NCBI GenBank assembly: GCA_964582415.1
Contig: CAZOSF010000015.1
Location: 1-38,265 of the forward strand
DNA from: CAZOSF01 sp964582415
Lineage (GTDB): Bacteria > Bacteroidota > Bacteroidia > Flavobacteriales > Flavobacteriaceae
Reading direction: 5' to 3'
DNA: 38,265 bases
Shown one piece after another: positions 7,762-16,571 of this stretch. Below the pieces are notes generated by a model. It was not told where the DNA came from and did not search any database. It saw only the letters and a list, made by a program, of their open reading frames with translations. A program made the translations under genes and the position numbers. Position 1 is the first letter of the stretch; the number at the start of each line of letters is the position of its first letter.

Positions 7762-8592
7762 TTGAAGCGAAAAGTCGAAATCGTTGTCCTTTCCGATATC
7801 CACCTGGGTACCTATGGTTGTCATGCTAAGGAGGTATTGCAGTATTTGAATTCCGTGAAGCCAAAGAAACTGGTTTTGAACGGTGATATTTTCGACATTT
7901 GGCAATTCCGAAAGCGCTACTTTCCAAAATCCCATCTCTTGGTAATCAAGAAAATTATGGCATTGGCTGCCAAGGGCACCAAGGTGTACTATATCACAGG
8001 AAACCACGACGAGAAGTTACGTCGGTTCAGCGATACCAAAATGGGTAATATTTACATTTTGGACAAACTGGTGTTGAATCTAGATGGTAAAAAAGCGTGG
8101 TTCTTCCATGGGGATGTCTTCGACGCTTCCATTCAACACACCAAATGGATTGCCAAATTGGGTGGTTGGGGATATGATTTGTTAATAGTGCTCAATCGAT
8201 TTATCAACGCCGTCCTCGTAAGATTCGGTCGTGAAAAGTATTCCCTTTCCAAAAAAATAAAGAACTCTGTAAAAACAGCAGTGAAATTTATTTCCAATTT
8301 TGAAAAGACCGCTTCCGATTTGGCCATTGAAAATCAATTCGACTATGTGATCTGTGGCCACATACATCAGCCTACTATTCAGCAGATCACCAACGATAAG
8401 GGCACAACTACTTATTTAAATAGTGGGGATTGGATTGAAAATTTAACAGCCCTTGAATACAACAACGAAGCCTGGCGATTGTATCATCACAATCCTAATC
8501 TAGTTAAGAAATTTGTGGAAGAACCAGAGAAGGAATTAAATAAGATCGATGTGCTCCCTGGAATGCTTTCGGCCTTTGCGAAAGAGTTTTAG
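7762..8592 (+). CDS. lpxH: UDP-2,3-diacylglucosamine diphosphatase-like metallophosphoesterase
   Basis: Calcineurin-like phosphoesterase of the LpxH type. Metal motifs in order: SDIHLG, NGDIFD, GNHDE, FHGDVFD and GHIHQP. LpxH removes UMP from UDP-2,3-diacylglucosamine in lipid A synthesis, which fits an organism that also encodes LptD in this window. The frame is open further upstream with another TTG at 7732, but family members begin with a Lys/Arg-rich residue run directly before the first beta strand, so I chose TTG at 7762 (MKRKVEIVVLSDIHLG). No ATG is available upstream of the conserved core. The C-terminal tail after TALEYNNEAW is variable. The stop overlaps the convergent Fe-S dehydrogenase by four bases. 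Confidence 0.85.
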   Translation: MKRKVEIVVLSDIHLGTYGCHAKEVLQYLNSVKPKKLVLNGDIFDIWQFRKRYFPKSHLLVIKKIMALAAKGTKVYYITGNHDEKLRRFSDTKMGNIYILDKLVLNLDGKKAWFFHGDVFDASIQHTKWIAKLGGWGYDLLIVLNRFINAVLVRFGREKYSLSKKIKNSVKTAVKFISNFEKTASDLAIENQFDYVICGHIHQPTIQQITNDKGTTTYLNSGDWIENLTALEYNNEAWRLYHHNPNLVKKFVEEPEKELNKIDVLPGMLSAFAKEF

Positions 8593-11333
8593 GTGTTTTT
8601 CAATGCAGCTCTTAATATACTGATGGGATGTCGTGCCTCCCTGCCCGTTCCATCNNNNNNNNNNNNNNNNNNNNNNNNNNNNNNNNNNNNNNNNNNNNNN
8701 NNNNNNNNNNNNNNNNNNNNNNNNNNNNNNNNNNNNNNNNNNNNNNNNNNNNNNCTGTCTTCGACGAAAGCATCTTGAAGGAAACGCCCTTTCTCAAATT
8801 CCTGCACCAAGAATTCTTCCAATAGAAAGGTGTTTTTACCTATTTGTTTTGCAATGGCGGGATCACTGGCCAATCGAGGGTATTCATCCCGAAAACCCAA
8901 TATGGCAGAAGGTTCAATACCCAATAGGGGTCGTAGGGTGGACACTCGGTCTTGAAGAAAGTGAAGGTTCTTATCCACTTCGCTCCTGGCCTCTTCCAAA
9001 AAGCCCTTACTTATCATTGCCCTTGCCGAATCTAAATGCGTTATCACCTCTACTTCGTATCCCAATTGGGTAAGCAGTGCTACGGCATCTTCGGCAACCT
9101 CGGTGTCCAATATGTTGGAAAATTCATCTACAAGCAAAAAAACGCTTCCAATAGCATTTTGGCCAAAAACTTTTTGATAACTGTGTGTTTGCTCAAATGT
9201 TTTATCGGGAAACAAGGGGAGCGATCGTCTCGTTGAAATTCCTAAAGATTTTTTAACCAAAGTTCCTAGGGCACCTTGAAGAAGGGTATTGGTAAGTTTT
9301 GGGAATTTCATCGCCAAGCCATTCATGCGGGTGCTATGTGCAAAGAATCGAGTAGACCATTTTTGTGGATGGTCTTGGTAGTATTGATATAAAAATTCTG
9401 CCTTTGCCGTAGCCATATCTACATTGCTTGGACACTCTGTACTACAAGCTTTGCACCCTACACAAAGTGCGAAGGCCTCTTTTAATTCTTCACTATCGAA
9501 TTTATTCTTCTTTTCAGAATGAGTTAGGACCTCTCGCAATACATTAGCCCTTCCTCTTGTCGCATCCTTTTCATCCTTGGTGGCATGGTAACTTGGACAA
9601 AGCATTCCTGCACTTTTTTCGGTTTTTCGACAATCTCCACTACCATTACATTTTTCAGCCAATCGTAAAATTCCACCCGAATCTTGAAAATCCATGATGG
9701 TTTTCACCTCGGGTTCGAGTCGATTGGGTTCGTACCGAAGGGAGGTATCCATGGGCCAGGCATCCGTTATTTTCCCGGGATTAAATACACCTTTAGGGTC
9801 GAAGGTGCTTTTGATTTGTTTCATCAATTCAAAATTCCGCTCGCCTACTTGTATTGGGAGAAATTCGGCCCGAACAATTCCATCACCATGTTCCCCTGAT
9901 AACGATCCTCCAAAAGATTTTACCAATTCGGCTACTTCGGTGGTTATCTTTCGAAACAATTGAATGTCTTCACTTTTCTTGAGGTTGAGAATGGGTCTTA
10001 GGTGTAACTCACCCGCTCCGGCATGTGCGTAATAGACCGCTTGTTGGTGGTATTTTTCCATGATGCGATCGAAAGCATCGATATACTCTGGCAAATCCTT
10101 TACGTCTACCGCGGTATCTTCAATACAAGCCACTGCTTTTCGATCCCCTACCATGTTACCCAACAATCCTAAGCCAGCCTTTCGCAATTCTAAGGCCTGA
10201 TCGATTTCTTCTCCTCTCAAAACTACTTGGGAGGTACTATAGCCACTGTTTTTCAAGCTATCTACCAGCTGATCCACCTTTTCCTGCAGTGAGGCTTCAG
10301 TTGCTGATCGAACTTCCAGCATAAGCACTGCTTTGGGATTTCCCTTGAGAAAAAAACGGTAGGCTTCGAAGGTTTTATTGTTCTTGGTGCAATCCAAGAT
10401 CACTTCATCCATCAATTCACAGGTGTACAACTCATGCTGCATTGCATTAACTACATCTTTCATGCAGCTATTCATGGAAGTATATTCCGTAACAACCATG
10501 GCCGAATAAGGAGGTGGTAAATCATCCAACTGAAGCGTTATTTCAGTGATGAAAGCTAATGTCCCTTCGCTACCGCAGAGCAATTTTGAAATATTGAAAG
10601 CAGCATCCCCCCTGTCAAAAGCCTCTGTATTGAGTAATGAATCGATAGCATAACCTGTGTTTCTACGATGTATGCTCGGTTTCGGAAATTCACTATCAAT
10701 GGCCATTTGCTGTTCCGGATCGGCAAGGGCATTTAGCAAATGATTATAAATAGTAGCCTCCAATGAGGCGGTACTACACTTCGTTTTGAGGTCTTTTTTT
10801 TTAACATTTTCAAAAACCACTTTTTCCCCGTTGGAAAGAATCGCTTTTACAGCGAGTACTTTATCCCTGGTAACCCCGTATTGAATCGAAGTGGTTCCGC
10901 TACTATTATTCCCCACCATACCCCCAATCATACAGCGGTTACTGGTGGAGGTGTTGGGTCCAAAAAAAAGTTCGTAGGGTTTCAGAAATTCGTTTAATTC
11001 ATCACGTATAACACCGGGTTGTATGGTTATCGTTTTTTGTTCCTTATCGAGATGAATAATTTCTGTGAAATGCCTTGAAATATCAACAATAATACCCTCT
11101 CCAATACACTGCCCAGCTAGGGAAGTACCCGCTGCACGCGGCACGATTGGCAGATTATTTTCTGAAGCGAATTTTATTAATTGCTGAATGCCATTTTCGG
11201 ATTTGGGAAAGGCAATGGCTGCCGGTAATTTTCGATACACGGAGGCATCCGTTGCATATAACTTTTGATGAAGGGAATCTGCATAAAATTCCCCATCAAA
11301 TATCTTGGAAAAAGTGCTAAATTTATGTGACAT
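8589..11333 (-). CDS. FAD-linked oxidase / Fe-S oxidoreductase fusion (GlcD-GlcF or D-lactate dehydrogenase type), interrupted by assembly gap
   Basis: A long fusion. The N-terminal half is a PCMH/FAD_binding_4 domain (PRAAGTSLAGQCIG, GNNSSGTTSIQYG) followed by the FAD-linked oxidase C-terminal domain, with YYAHAGAGELHLRP and GGSLSGEHGDG as diagnostic blocks. The second half is GlcF-like, with two Fe-S binding stretches (CNGSGDCRK...MLCPSYHATKDE and CVGCKACSTECPS), then the start of a CCG-type cysteine domain. Sequence enters the N run after the LQDAFVEDS-like region and resumes with DGTGREARHPISIL, the expected extreme C-terminus. The CCG motif and about 90 residues are therefore hidden. Such enzymes oxidise D-lactate, glycolate or another 2-hydroxy acid and pass electrons to quinone. 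I take ATG at 11333 (MSHKFS) because the 9 upstream codons are not family-like. Confidence 0.88.
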   Translation of the reverse strand: MSHKFSTFSKIFDGEFYADSLHQKLYATDASVYRKLPAAIAFPKSENGIQQLIKFASENNLPIVPRAAGTSLAGQCIGEGIIVDISRHFTEIIHLDKEQKTITIQPGVIRDELNEFLKPYELFFGPNTSTSNRCMIGGMVGNNSSGTTSIQYGVTRDKVLAVKAILSNGEKVVFENVKKKDLKTKCSTASLEATIYNHLLNALADPEQQMAIDSEFPKPSIHRRNTGYAIDSLLNTEAFDRGDAAFNISKLLCGSEGTLAFITEITLQLDDLPPPYSAMVVTEYTSMNSCMKDVVNAMQHELYTCELMDEVILDCTKNNKTFEAYRFFLKGNPKAVLMLEVRSATEASLQEKVDQLVDSLKNSGYSTSQVVLRGEEIDQALELRKAGLGLLGNMVGDRKAVACIEDTAVDVKDLPEYIDAFDRIMEKYHQQAVYYAHAGAGELHLRPILNLKKSEDIQLFRKITTEVAELVKSFGGSLSGEHGDGIVRAEFLPIQVGERNFELMKQIKSTFDPKGVFNPGKITDAWPMDTSLRYEPNRLEPEVKTIMDFQDSGGILRLAEKCNGSGDCRKTEKSAGMLCPSYHATKDEKDATRGRANVLREVLTHSEKKNKFDSEELKEAFALCVGCKACSTECPSNVDMATAKAEFLYQYYQDHPQKWSTRFFAHSTRMNGLAMKFPKLTNTLLQGALGTLVKKSLGISTRRSLPLFPDKTFEQTHSYQKVFGQNAIGSVFLLVDEFSNILDTEVAEDAVALLTQLGYEVEVITHLDSARAMISKGFLEEARSEVDKNLHFLQDRVSTLRPLLGIEPSAILGFRDEYPRLASDPAIAKQIGKNTFLLEEFLVQEFEKGRFLQDAFVEDXXXXXXXXXXXXXXXXXXXXXXXXXXXXXXXXXXDGTGREARHPISILRAALKNT
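8655..8754. other. Assembly gap, 100 N, inside the FAD/Fe-S dehydrogenase
   Basis: 100 N within one gene. The flanks match regions of the protein family that are about 90 residues apart, so the true gap should be near 280 bases rather than 100. Confidence 0.95.
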
Positions 11334-11440
11334 AAGGCTAAGGTTAAAGGTAAAAAACACATTAACATCTTTAACATAAGTTTTCAGGATTCCCTGAAAT
11401 TCTTAGTAAGGCCTTAACAACCCAGCCAACGCCAATGGTC

Positions 11441-11448
11441 TATCTTTG
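11441..11448 (+). promoter_or_regulatory. Candidate -7 box for the outer-membrane barrel gene
   Basis: TATCTTTG, a perfect match to the Bacteroidota TAnnTTTG box, 23 bp before the ATG at 11472. No clear TTTG at -33. Spacing and position fit a real promoter with a roughly 15-base leader. Confidence 0.5.
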
Positions 11449-11471
11449 TGTGAAACTTTAAACCAAATAGA

Positions 11472-11957
11472 ATGAAAAATGTATTGCTTACTGCATTGGC
11501 GGTAGTCGCTTTTGCCCTTTCCGCACAATCGCAAACCATTTCCAAAAACGCCATAGGGCTGCGCTTAGGAGACAATGACGGTTTTGGGACCGAAGTAAGT
11601 TACCAAAGGGCTTTGGGAGAAAACAACCGTTTAGAATTGGACCTTGGATGGAGAGCCAATAATAATTTCGACGCCTACAGATTAACTGGTTTGTATCAGT
11701 GGGTATGGGTATTGGATGGAAATTTCAACTGGTATGCTGGTGCTGGTGGTGGTGTTGCGTCGGTAAGTTGGGACAATCCATTCCCCAATGGTGATGATTC
11801 TGAAACCTATGTGTATGCAGCGGGTGATATCGGTATCGAATACAATTTTGATATTCCACTATTGATCTCGTTGGACTTTAGACCAGAATTTGGTTTCGGA
11901 AGTTATAATGATGATGCTGATTTTGACATCGCATTAGGGATACGTTACCAATTTTAA
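11472..11957 (+). CDS. Small outer-membrane beta-barrel protein
   Basis: 161 residues. A signal peptide is clear (MKNVLLTALAVVAFALSAQSQ, cleavage probably after SAQSQ-T). The mature part alternates polar and hydrophobic residues in short strands (RLELDLGW, YRLTGLYQWVW, FNWYAGAGGG, YVYAAGDIGIEYNF) and ends in Phe (GIRYQF), the outer-membrane barrel insertion signal. This predicts an 8-strand OmpA/OmpX-size barrel. No function can be assigned. It is monocistronic: its own -7 box lies upstream and a hairpin terminator lies immediately downstream. Confidence 0.82.
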   Translation: MKNVLLTALAVVAFALSAQSQTISKNAIGLRLGDNDGFGTEVSYQRALGENNRLELDLGWRANNNFDAYRLTGLYQWVWVLDGNFNWYAGAGGGVASVSWDNPFPNGDDSETYVYAAGDIGIEYNFDIPLLISLDFRPEFGFGSYNDDADFDIALGIRYQF

Positions 11958-11975
11958 AAAAAAATGATATAAATG

Positions 11976-12006
11976 AAAAGCCTTACAGATGTAGGGCTTT
12001 TTTTTT
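11976..12006. terminator. Bidirectional terminator between barrel gene and bshA
   Basis: Inverted repeat AAAAGCCTTAC/GTAGGGCTTTT (one T-G wobble) from 11976 to 12001, followed by T residues to 12006. The preceding A-rich tract (11956-11964) gives a looser T run on the minus strand, consistent with use by the convergent bshA gene, whose stop is at 12005. Confidence 0.8.
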
Positions 12007-13138
12007 ATCCAAGTACCATGGCTTGTGCTTTTTCATATACCGCTTCATACATGGGAACGATATTTTTGGTCTCAAACTTCGAAGCCACCTTTCTGGCATT
12101 TTCTTTAAAAGTTTTCAGGGTGGCGCTGTCACTCAAAATTTTTACGGCATTAGCTGCCATTCCTTCAATATCTCCAATGGGGTGTAAAAAGCCACTTACC
12201 CCATCTAAATTCACTTCAGGCAACCCTCCTGTATTGCTAGAGAGTACGGGCACACCACTCGCCATTGCTTCCAAAGCCGCCAATCCAAAACTTTCGTTCT
12301 CGGAGGGAAGTATGAAAAGATCACTGAAGCTTAAAATCTTATCCACTTCATTACTGTTTCCAAGGAATAAAACCTTATCCTCAATTCCTTTAGCCAAGCA
12401 CAATGCCTCTGCCCGTTCTTTCTCGGGTCCCTCTCCTACCATTACCAACTTTGAAGGCACTTTTCTTTGAACACGATCAAAGACTTCTATAACATCCAGC
12501 ACCCGTTTTAAGGGCCTGAAATTACTCACGTGTGTTATGATACGCTCCTGATCCTTAGCCATCATGGCACGCTGACAATCGGTGTAGGTAACATTATGTT
12601 TGGCCATATCGATGAAGTTCGGTACAACATCAATCTCCTTCTTAACATTGAACAAACGTAATGTATCTTCCTTCAAACTTTGAGAAACGGAGGTAACTGC
12701 ATCACTTTTGTTGATGCTAAACGTAACCGCAGGCTTATAGAAAGGATGACTACCCACGAGGGTAATGTCTGTTCCGTGCAATGTGGTAACCATTGGAATT
12801 TTTATATTCACTTCCTCAAGCATTTTCTTAGCCATATACCCGGCATAGGCATGCGGTATGGCGTAATGAACATGCAATAAATCCAACCCCCATTCACGAA
12901 CTACATTTACCAATTTACTGGAAAGTGCTAATTCATAAGGTTGATATTGGAACAGAGGATATTGAGGCACAGAAACTTCATGAAAGTGTATGTGATGTGA
13001 AATCAATTCTAAACGTACCGGTTGTTTGTACGTGATAAAATGCACTTCATGACCATCCTCTGCCAAAGCAATTCCCAACTCGGTCGCAACAACACCACTA
13101 CCTCCGAAGGTGGGGTAACAAACAATTCCAATTTTCAT
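12005..13138 (-). CDS. bshA: N-acetyl-alpha-D-glucosaminyl L-malate synthase
   Basis: 377-residue GT4 glycosyltransferase, the length expected for BshA. It begins MKIGIVCYPTFGGSGVVATELG, the BshA-type nucleotide-sugar loop, and continues with LHVHYAIPHAYAGYMAK, TTLHGTDITLVGSHPFYKP and the GT4 donor block ESFGLAALEAMASGVPVLSSN. The enzyme joins GlcNAc from UDP-GlcNAc to L-malate, the first step of bacillithiol synthesis. It is the last gene of a long minus-strand run and sits 6 bp after the GH3/beta-lactamase gene. bshB and bshC are not in the window. Bacillithiol in Flavobacteria is established for the phylum, so the call is well supported. Confidence 0.93.
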   Translation of the reverse strand: MKIGIVCYPTFGGSGVVATELGIALAEDGHEVHFITYKQPVRLELISHHIHFHEVSVPQYPLFQYQPYELALSSKLVNVVREWGLDLLHVHYAIPHAYAGYMAKKMLEEVNIKIPMVTTLHGTDITLVGSHPFYKPAVTFSINKSDAVTSVSQSLKEDTLRLFNVKKEIDVVPNFIDMAKHNVTYTDCQRAMMAKDQERIITHVSNFRPLKRVLDVIEVFDRVQRKVPSKLVMVGEGPEKERAEALCLAKGIEDKVLFLGNSNEVDKILSFSDLFILPSENESFGLAALEAMASGVPVLSSNTGGLPEVNLDGVSGFLHPIGDIEGMAANAVKILSDSATLKTFKENARKVASKFETKNIVPMYEAVYEKAQAMVLG

Positions 13139-13144
13139 AGCACA

Positions 13145-16063
13145 TTATCTTTTTATTGCTTTGTAGATAGCTTCTTGAATATCGCTTCTTAAGTCACTAC
13201 TGATAAGCATTCTATTATCGACATCCGGATAGGTACGGTTTGATAAAAATACGTAAACTATCTCTTCCTCGGGGTCGGCCCAAGTAAAAGTTCCTGTAAA
13301 TCCGCTATGGCCAAAACTTGTCATGGAGACACATCCGCAAGTAGGTCCGGCTTTTCCCAACTGTGGTTTATCGAATCCCACTCCTCTCCGTACGTCTTTG
13401 GAACAATAATAACAGGTATTAAAATCATCGAAGGTTTTCGGGCTGAAATATCGTACTCCTCCATAAAATCCTTTCCACAAATACATCTGCATTATTTTTG
13501 CGATGTCATTGGAATTACTAAACAACCCAGCATGTCCTCCAACACCTCCTAACATGGCGGCTCCTTGATCGTGGACATATCCATGTACTTTTTGCATACG
13601 AAAACTATCGTCTTCTTCCGTTGGCGATATTTGTTCAATAGGAAATCGTTTTAATGGATTGAATGTCGACATGTTGGCTCCGAGAGAACGATACATTTTT
13701 TCCTGCACCAATTTATCGAGTGATGTTTTGGTCTTTTTTTCCAAGTATTGTTTAAGGATATAAAATGGCAAATCACTGTATTTATATCCAATTCTTGTAA
13801 GCAAATCACTGTCTTTTATAATACCATAGATCGAGTCTCTATAATCGGTGCGCATGTATAAATGATCTGCAACTTTTAGGTTGAAACCTTCCTCCCATTG
13901 CCTTCGATAGTAATCGTGCGAAGGTGCCGATGTTTCTTTATCCAAAGTAGCGGTATAGAAAGGAATCCAAGGTTTCAATCGTGCGTAATGCGAGAGCATC
14001 TGTTTGATGGTAATGTGTCCCTTATTGCTGCCCTTGTATTCTGGCAACATTTCATCCAGACGCGTATCCATTTCTATAGCCTGTTGGTCGTATTGTTGCA
14101 TGACCATTGGAAGGGTCGCCAATATCTTTGTCAATGAAGCAACATCATACAGGGTGGTATCGGTGATTCGAAGGTTTTTTTTTTGAGTCTGGTAGCCGAT
14201 ATTTTTGCTGTAAATCACCTTTCCTTTTCTTGCGACCAAGACTTGAGCCCCAGGATACATGCCACTGAAATAACCATGTTGCATCAAGCTATCTATCGCC
14301 TTTAGCTTTTTCGAATCCATATCTACCCTTTCCGGAATGGTATACCCCAAACGTTTAATGGGTTGGGTAATAGTAGAAGTCCTTACAGGAAAAATAGATC
14401 CAATAGACACCGGTAATTGTCCGTTGGTACCAATAGCACCAAATATCACTTGAGCAGAGATACGCTGAGAGGCCTCACTGTTCTGATAGGACATAACCAC
14501 TGCCTCTAAATTTTCGAAGAAATTAATATCCAACAAGGCATACGGTCTTGCGAATACATCTAAAATCACGCGTTTAGATCTTGCAATATCATTGATCCAT
14601 TGTATTTCAGTACTCGAAAATTTATAGCCCTTCCATGGATTTTCATTCGATTTATGGAATCCGATAATTACATAATCATAGGATTCCAATTTCTTAAGAT
14701 ATTCCGATGATGACGCTCCCTTTACCTTATCGACTTTTGTGTACTTATTTAAGTATTCATAAAACGTATCACCAGAGTCATCTCCCATTTGAACATAGGC
14801 TATCTTCGTTTCGCTTAACTCTTTAATGGGTACAATTTGGGTATCGTTTTTTATCAGAGTGATGGCCTGCTCCATCGCTTCATCATACAGGGCTTTATCT
14901 TCAGCAGAATTCAAATCTTCCAACAGGCCTTCTTCCGAAACAGGTTGGTAGTTGTTAAGGCCTACTTTGTATTTCGCCATCAAAATTTTTCGAACGGAAT
15001 GCGCCAAACGTTCTTCGGTAATGACACCTTCTCGATAGGCATTCACTAATAAGGCGTGTGCCTTGGGAACATCGTTGGAAATAAGAAGCACATCGTTTCC
15101 AGCCAAGAAAGCCGCCAAATCGATTTCCCCAGGTTCTTTAAAGTTGGATGCCCCCTTCATACTTAGGGCATCTGTAAAAATCAATCCATTGAAACCCAGT
15201 TTCCCCATTAGCAAATCGGTTACAACATCCGGTGAAATGGAGGATGGATACCCTTCTTGCGAAATCAAGGATGGGATATTCAAATGGGCCACCATAACAC
15301 TGCTTAATCCTTCCCCGATGATTTTCTTATAAGGATACAGTTCCAAAGAATCGATACGTTCTTTGTCAAAAAGTAAAGTAGGCAAGGTTTTATGAGAGTC
15401 TGCATCGGTATCTCCATGCCCCGGAAAATGTTTGGCATTGGCCAAAACTCCTGCACTTTGCATTCCTTTCATAAATGCCAAGGCCTTTTGAGTTACCTCC
15501 TCCCTATCTTCCCCAAAAGAGCGATTTCCAATAATGGGATTTTTCGGATTGGTATTGATATCCACTACAGGAGCAAAATTGAAATGAACGCCAAGACGCT
15601 TGCAATGTACTCCTATTCTCTTCCCCACTTTTTCAACAATATCATTGTCTTTAATGGCTCCCAAAGTCATATTCCAGGGGTAAGCGAAGGTAGAATCCAA
15701 TCGCATGGCCAAACCCCATTCTGCATCCATCCCAATCAGCAAGGGTACTTTTGCTGTTTCTTGGAGTTCATTGTTCATCCGGGCTTGACGAATGGGACCT
15801 CCCTTTGAAAAAATCAGTCCACCAATATGATAATCGCGAATCAGACCCTTCACCTTGTCGGTTCTCGCTTTGGGGTCTTTGCTATACACATCGATCATGA
15901 ACAATTGTCCAATTTTCTCTTGCAACGACATAGCCCCATAGATACTATCTACCCAACGGCTTTGATTTTCTAGATCGTTTTCAACCAATAACGGATTGAT
16001 TTGTTGGGAGAATCCAAGCGCAGTAAAGAGCAGTAAAAGTGAGGTTAAGAAGATTCGATTCAT
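13145..16063 (-). CDS. GH3 beta-N-acetylglucosaminidase fused to a beta-lactamase-class serine hydrolase
   Basis: 972 residues from ATG at 16063 (MNRIFLTSLLLLF, a signal peptide ending near GFSQ); an upstream in-frame start would run into the preceding gene. Residues about 45-370 form a NagZ-type GH3 domain with KHFPGHGDTDADSHKTLP at 211-228, which provides the His/Asp acid-base dyad, and the nucleophile Asp in FTDALSMKGA near 297-304. Residues 400-560 resemble the GH3 C-terminal sandwich. Residues about 580-972 form a penicillin-binding/beta-lactamase fold: SxxK is S643-L-T-K646, YSD lies in RIGYKYSDLPF, and GHSGFTGT replaces KTG. Likely role: periplasmic peptidoglycan turnover, pairing sugar removal with a DD-peptidase or esterase activity. 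A cell-wall amidase lies upstream in the same orientation. Confidence 0.9.
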   Translation of the reverse strand: MNRIFLTSLLLLFTALGFSQQINPLLVENDLENQSRWVDSIYGAMSLQEKIGQLFMIDVYSKDPKARTDKVKGLIRDYHIGGLIFSKGGPIRQARMNNELQETAKVPLLIGMDAEWGLAMRLDSTFAYPWNMTLGAIKDNDIVEKVGKRIGVHCKRLGVHFNFAPVVDINTNPKNPIIGNRSFGEDREEVTQKALAFMKGMQSAGVLANAKHFPGHGDTDADSHKTLPTLLFDKERIDSLELYPYKKIIGEGLSSVMVAHLNIPSLISQEGYPSSISPDVVTDLLMGKLGFNGLIFTDALSMKGASNFKEPGEIDLAAFLAGNDVLLISNDVPKAHALLVNAYREGVITEERLAHSVRKILMAKYKVGLNNYQPVSEEGLLEDLNSAEDKALYDEAMEQAITLIKNDTQIVPIKELSETKIAYVQMGDDSGDTFYEYLNKYTKVDKVKGASSSEYLKKLESYDYVIIGFHKSNENPWKGYKFSSTEIQWINDIARSKRVILDVFARPYALLDINFFENLEAVVMSYQNSEASQRISAQVIFGAIGTNGQLPVSIGSIFPVRTSTITQPIKRLGYTIPERVDMDSKKLKAIDSLMQHGYFSGMYPGAQVLVARKGKVIYSKNIGYQTQKKNLRITDTTLYDVASLTKILATLPMVMQQYDQQAIEMDTRLDEMLPEYKGSNKGHITIKQMLSHYARLKPWIPFYTATLDKETSAPSHDYYRRQWEEGFNLKVADHLYMRTDYRDSIYGIIKDSDLLTRIGYKYSDLPFYILKQYLEKKTKTSLDKLVQEKMYRSLGANMSTFNPLKRFPIEQISPTEEDDSFRMQKVHGYVHDQGAAMLGGVGGHAGLFSNSNDIAKIMQMYLWKGFYGGVRYFSPKTFDDFNTCYYCSKDVRRGVGFDKPQLGKAGPTCGCVSMTSFGHSGFTGTFTWADPEEEIVYVFLSNRTYPDVDNRMLISSDLRSDIQEAIYKAIKR

Positions 16064-16083
16064 GGCAGTAGTGGTATCAAAGA

Positions 16084-16569
16084 CTATGCTAAAAATCGGC
16101 TGTGCCAACTTTCCTTCGCTGGCACTTCCCAAAATTCCAAATATTCTTCCTTGGTATTCACAAGGTTATTAAAAACAACCGTGTTAGGGGATACAGATTT
16201 TTTCTTGGCCATTTCCTTAAACTCCATCAGGGTTTTATGGGCAATGAAATCGCCAGAATAAAAAGTCACATTCATTTTATCCAAAAGGTCCACGCCCAAA
16301 GCGCGCTCCAAAGACTGAATAAAACGAACCGAAGTGTCGATACTACAACCTGAAGCTGAAGCATTTGCTTGATTCAAGCCAATTACGATAAATCGGTGGT
16401 ATTTAATTTCAAAACCAGCTTCCAGTTCACTTCCGTGAGCTGTCCACTGTTTTAGAAATTCTTTGGTTTCCTTGGTAATAAATTCTACCTCGACATCGGA
16501 AAACTTCCTATTGGATTGGTAAATCCATATGCGAGAGTCGTTGGGTAAATCTTCAAAAGGGACTAACAT
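16084..16569 (-). CDS. Conserved Bacteroidota hypothetical protein (often labelled ABC transporter ATPase)
   Basis: 161 residues. It contains no Walker A or B motif, so the common database label of ABC transporter ATPase has no support in the sequence. Visible features are an N-terminal WIYQSNRKFSD block, a central ASASGCSIDTSVRFIQ segment with a lone Cys among small residues, and a SGDFIAHKTLMEFK region. No signal peptide or membrane helix. It starts two bases after the stop of the upstream HdrB-like gene (16572), so it is translationally linked to that Fe-S protein and may share its process. Function unknown. Confidence 0.8.
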   Translation of the reverse strand: MLVPFEDLPNDSRIWIYQSNRKFSDVEVEFITKETKEFLKQWTAHGSELEAGFEIKYHRFIVIGLNQANASASGCSIDTSVRFIQSLERALGVDLLDKMNVTFYSGDFIAHKTLMEFKEMAKKKSVSPNTVVFNNLVNTKEEYLEFWEVPAKESWHSRFLA

Positions 16570-16571
16570 AC

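Noticed and set aside
9700..9740. GGTTCGAGTC and GGGTTCG strings resembling a tRNA T-arm
   Set aside because: They lie inside the conserved coding part of the FAD/Fe-S dehydrogenase, with no acceptor stem, anticodon arm or CCA end around them.
11334..11360. An upstream start for the Fe-S dehydrogenase at 11360
   Set aside because: The nine extra residues are hydrophobic and not family-like; ATG at 11333 is directly in front of the conserved region.
15392..15808. A 138-codon plus-strand open frame opposite the GH3 domain
   Set aside because: Shadow of the conserved GH3 coding frame; odd composition with no recognisable motif.
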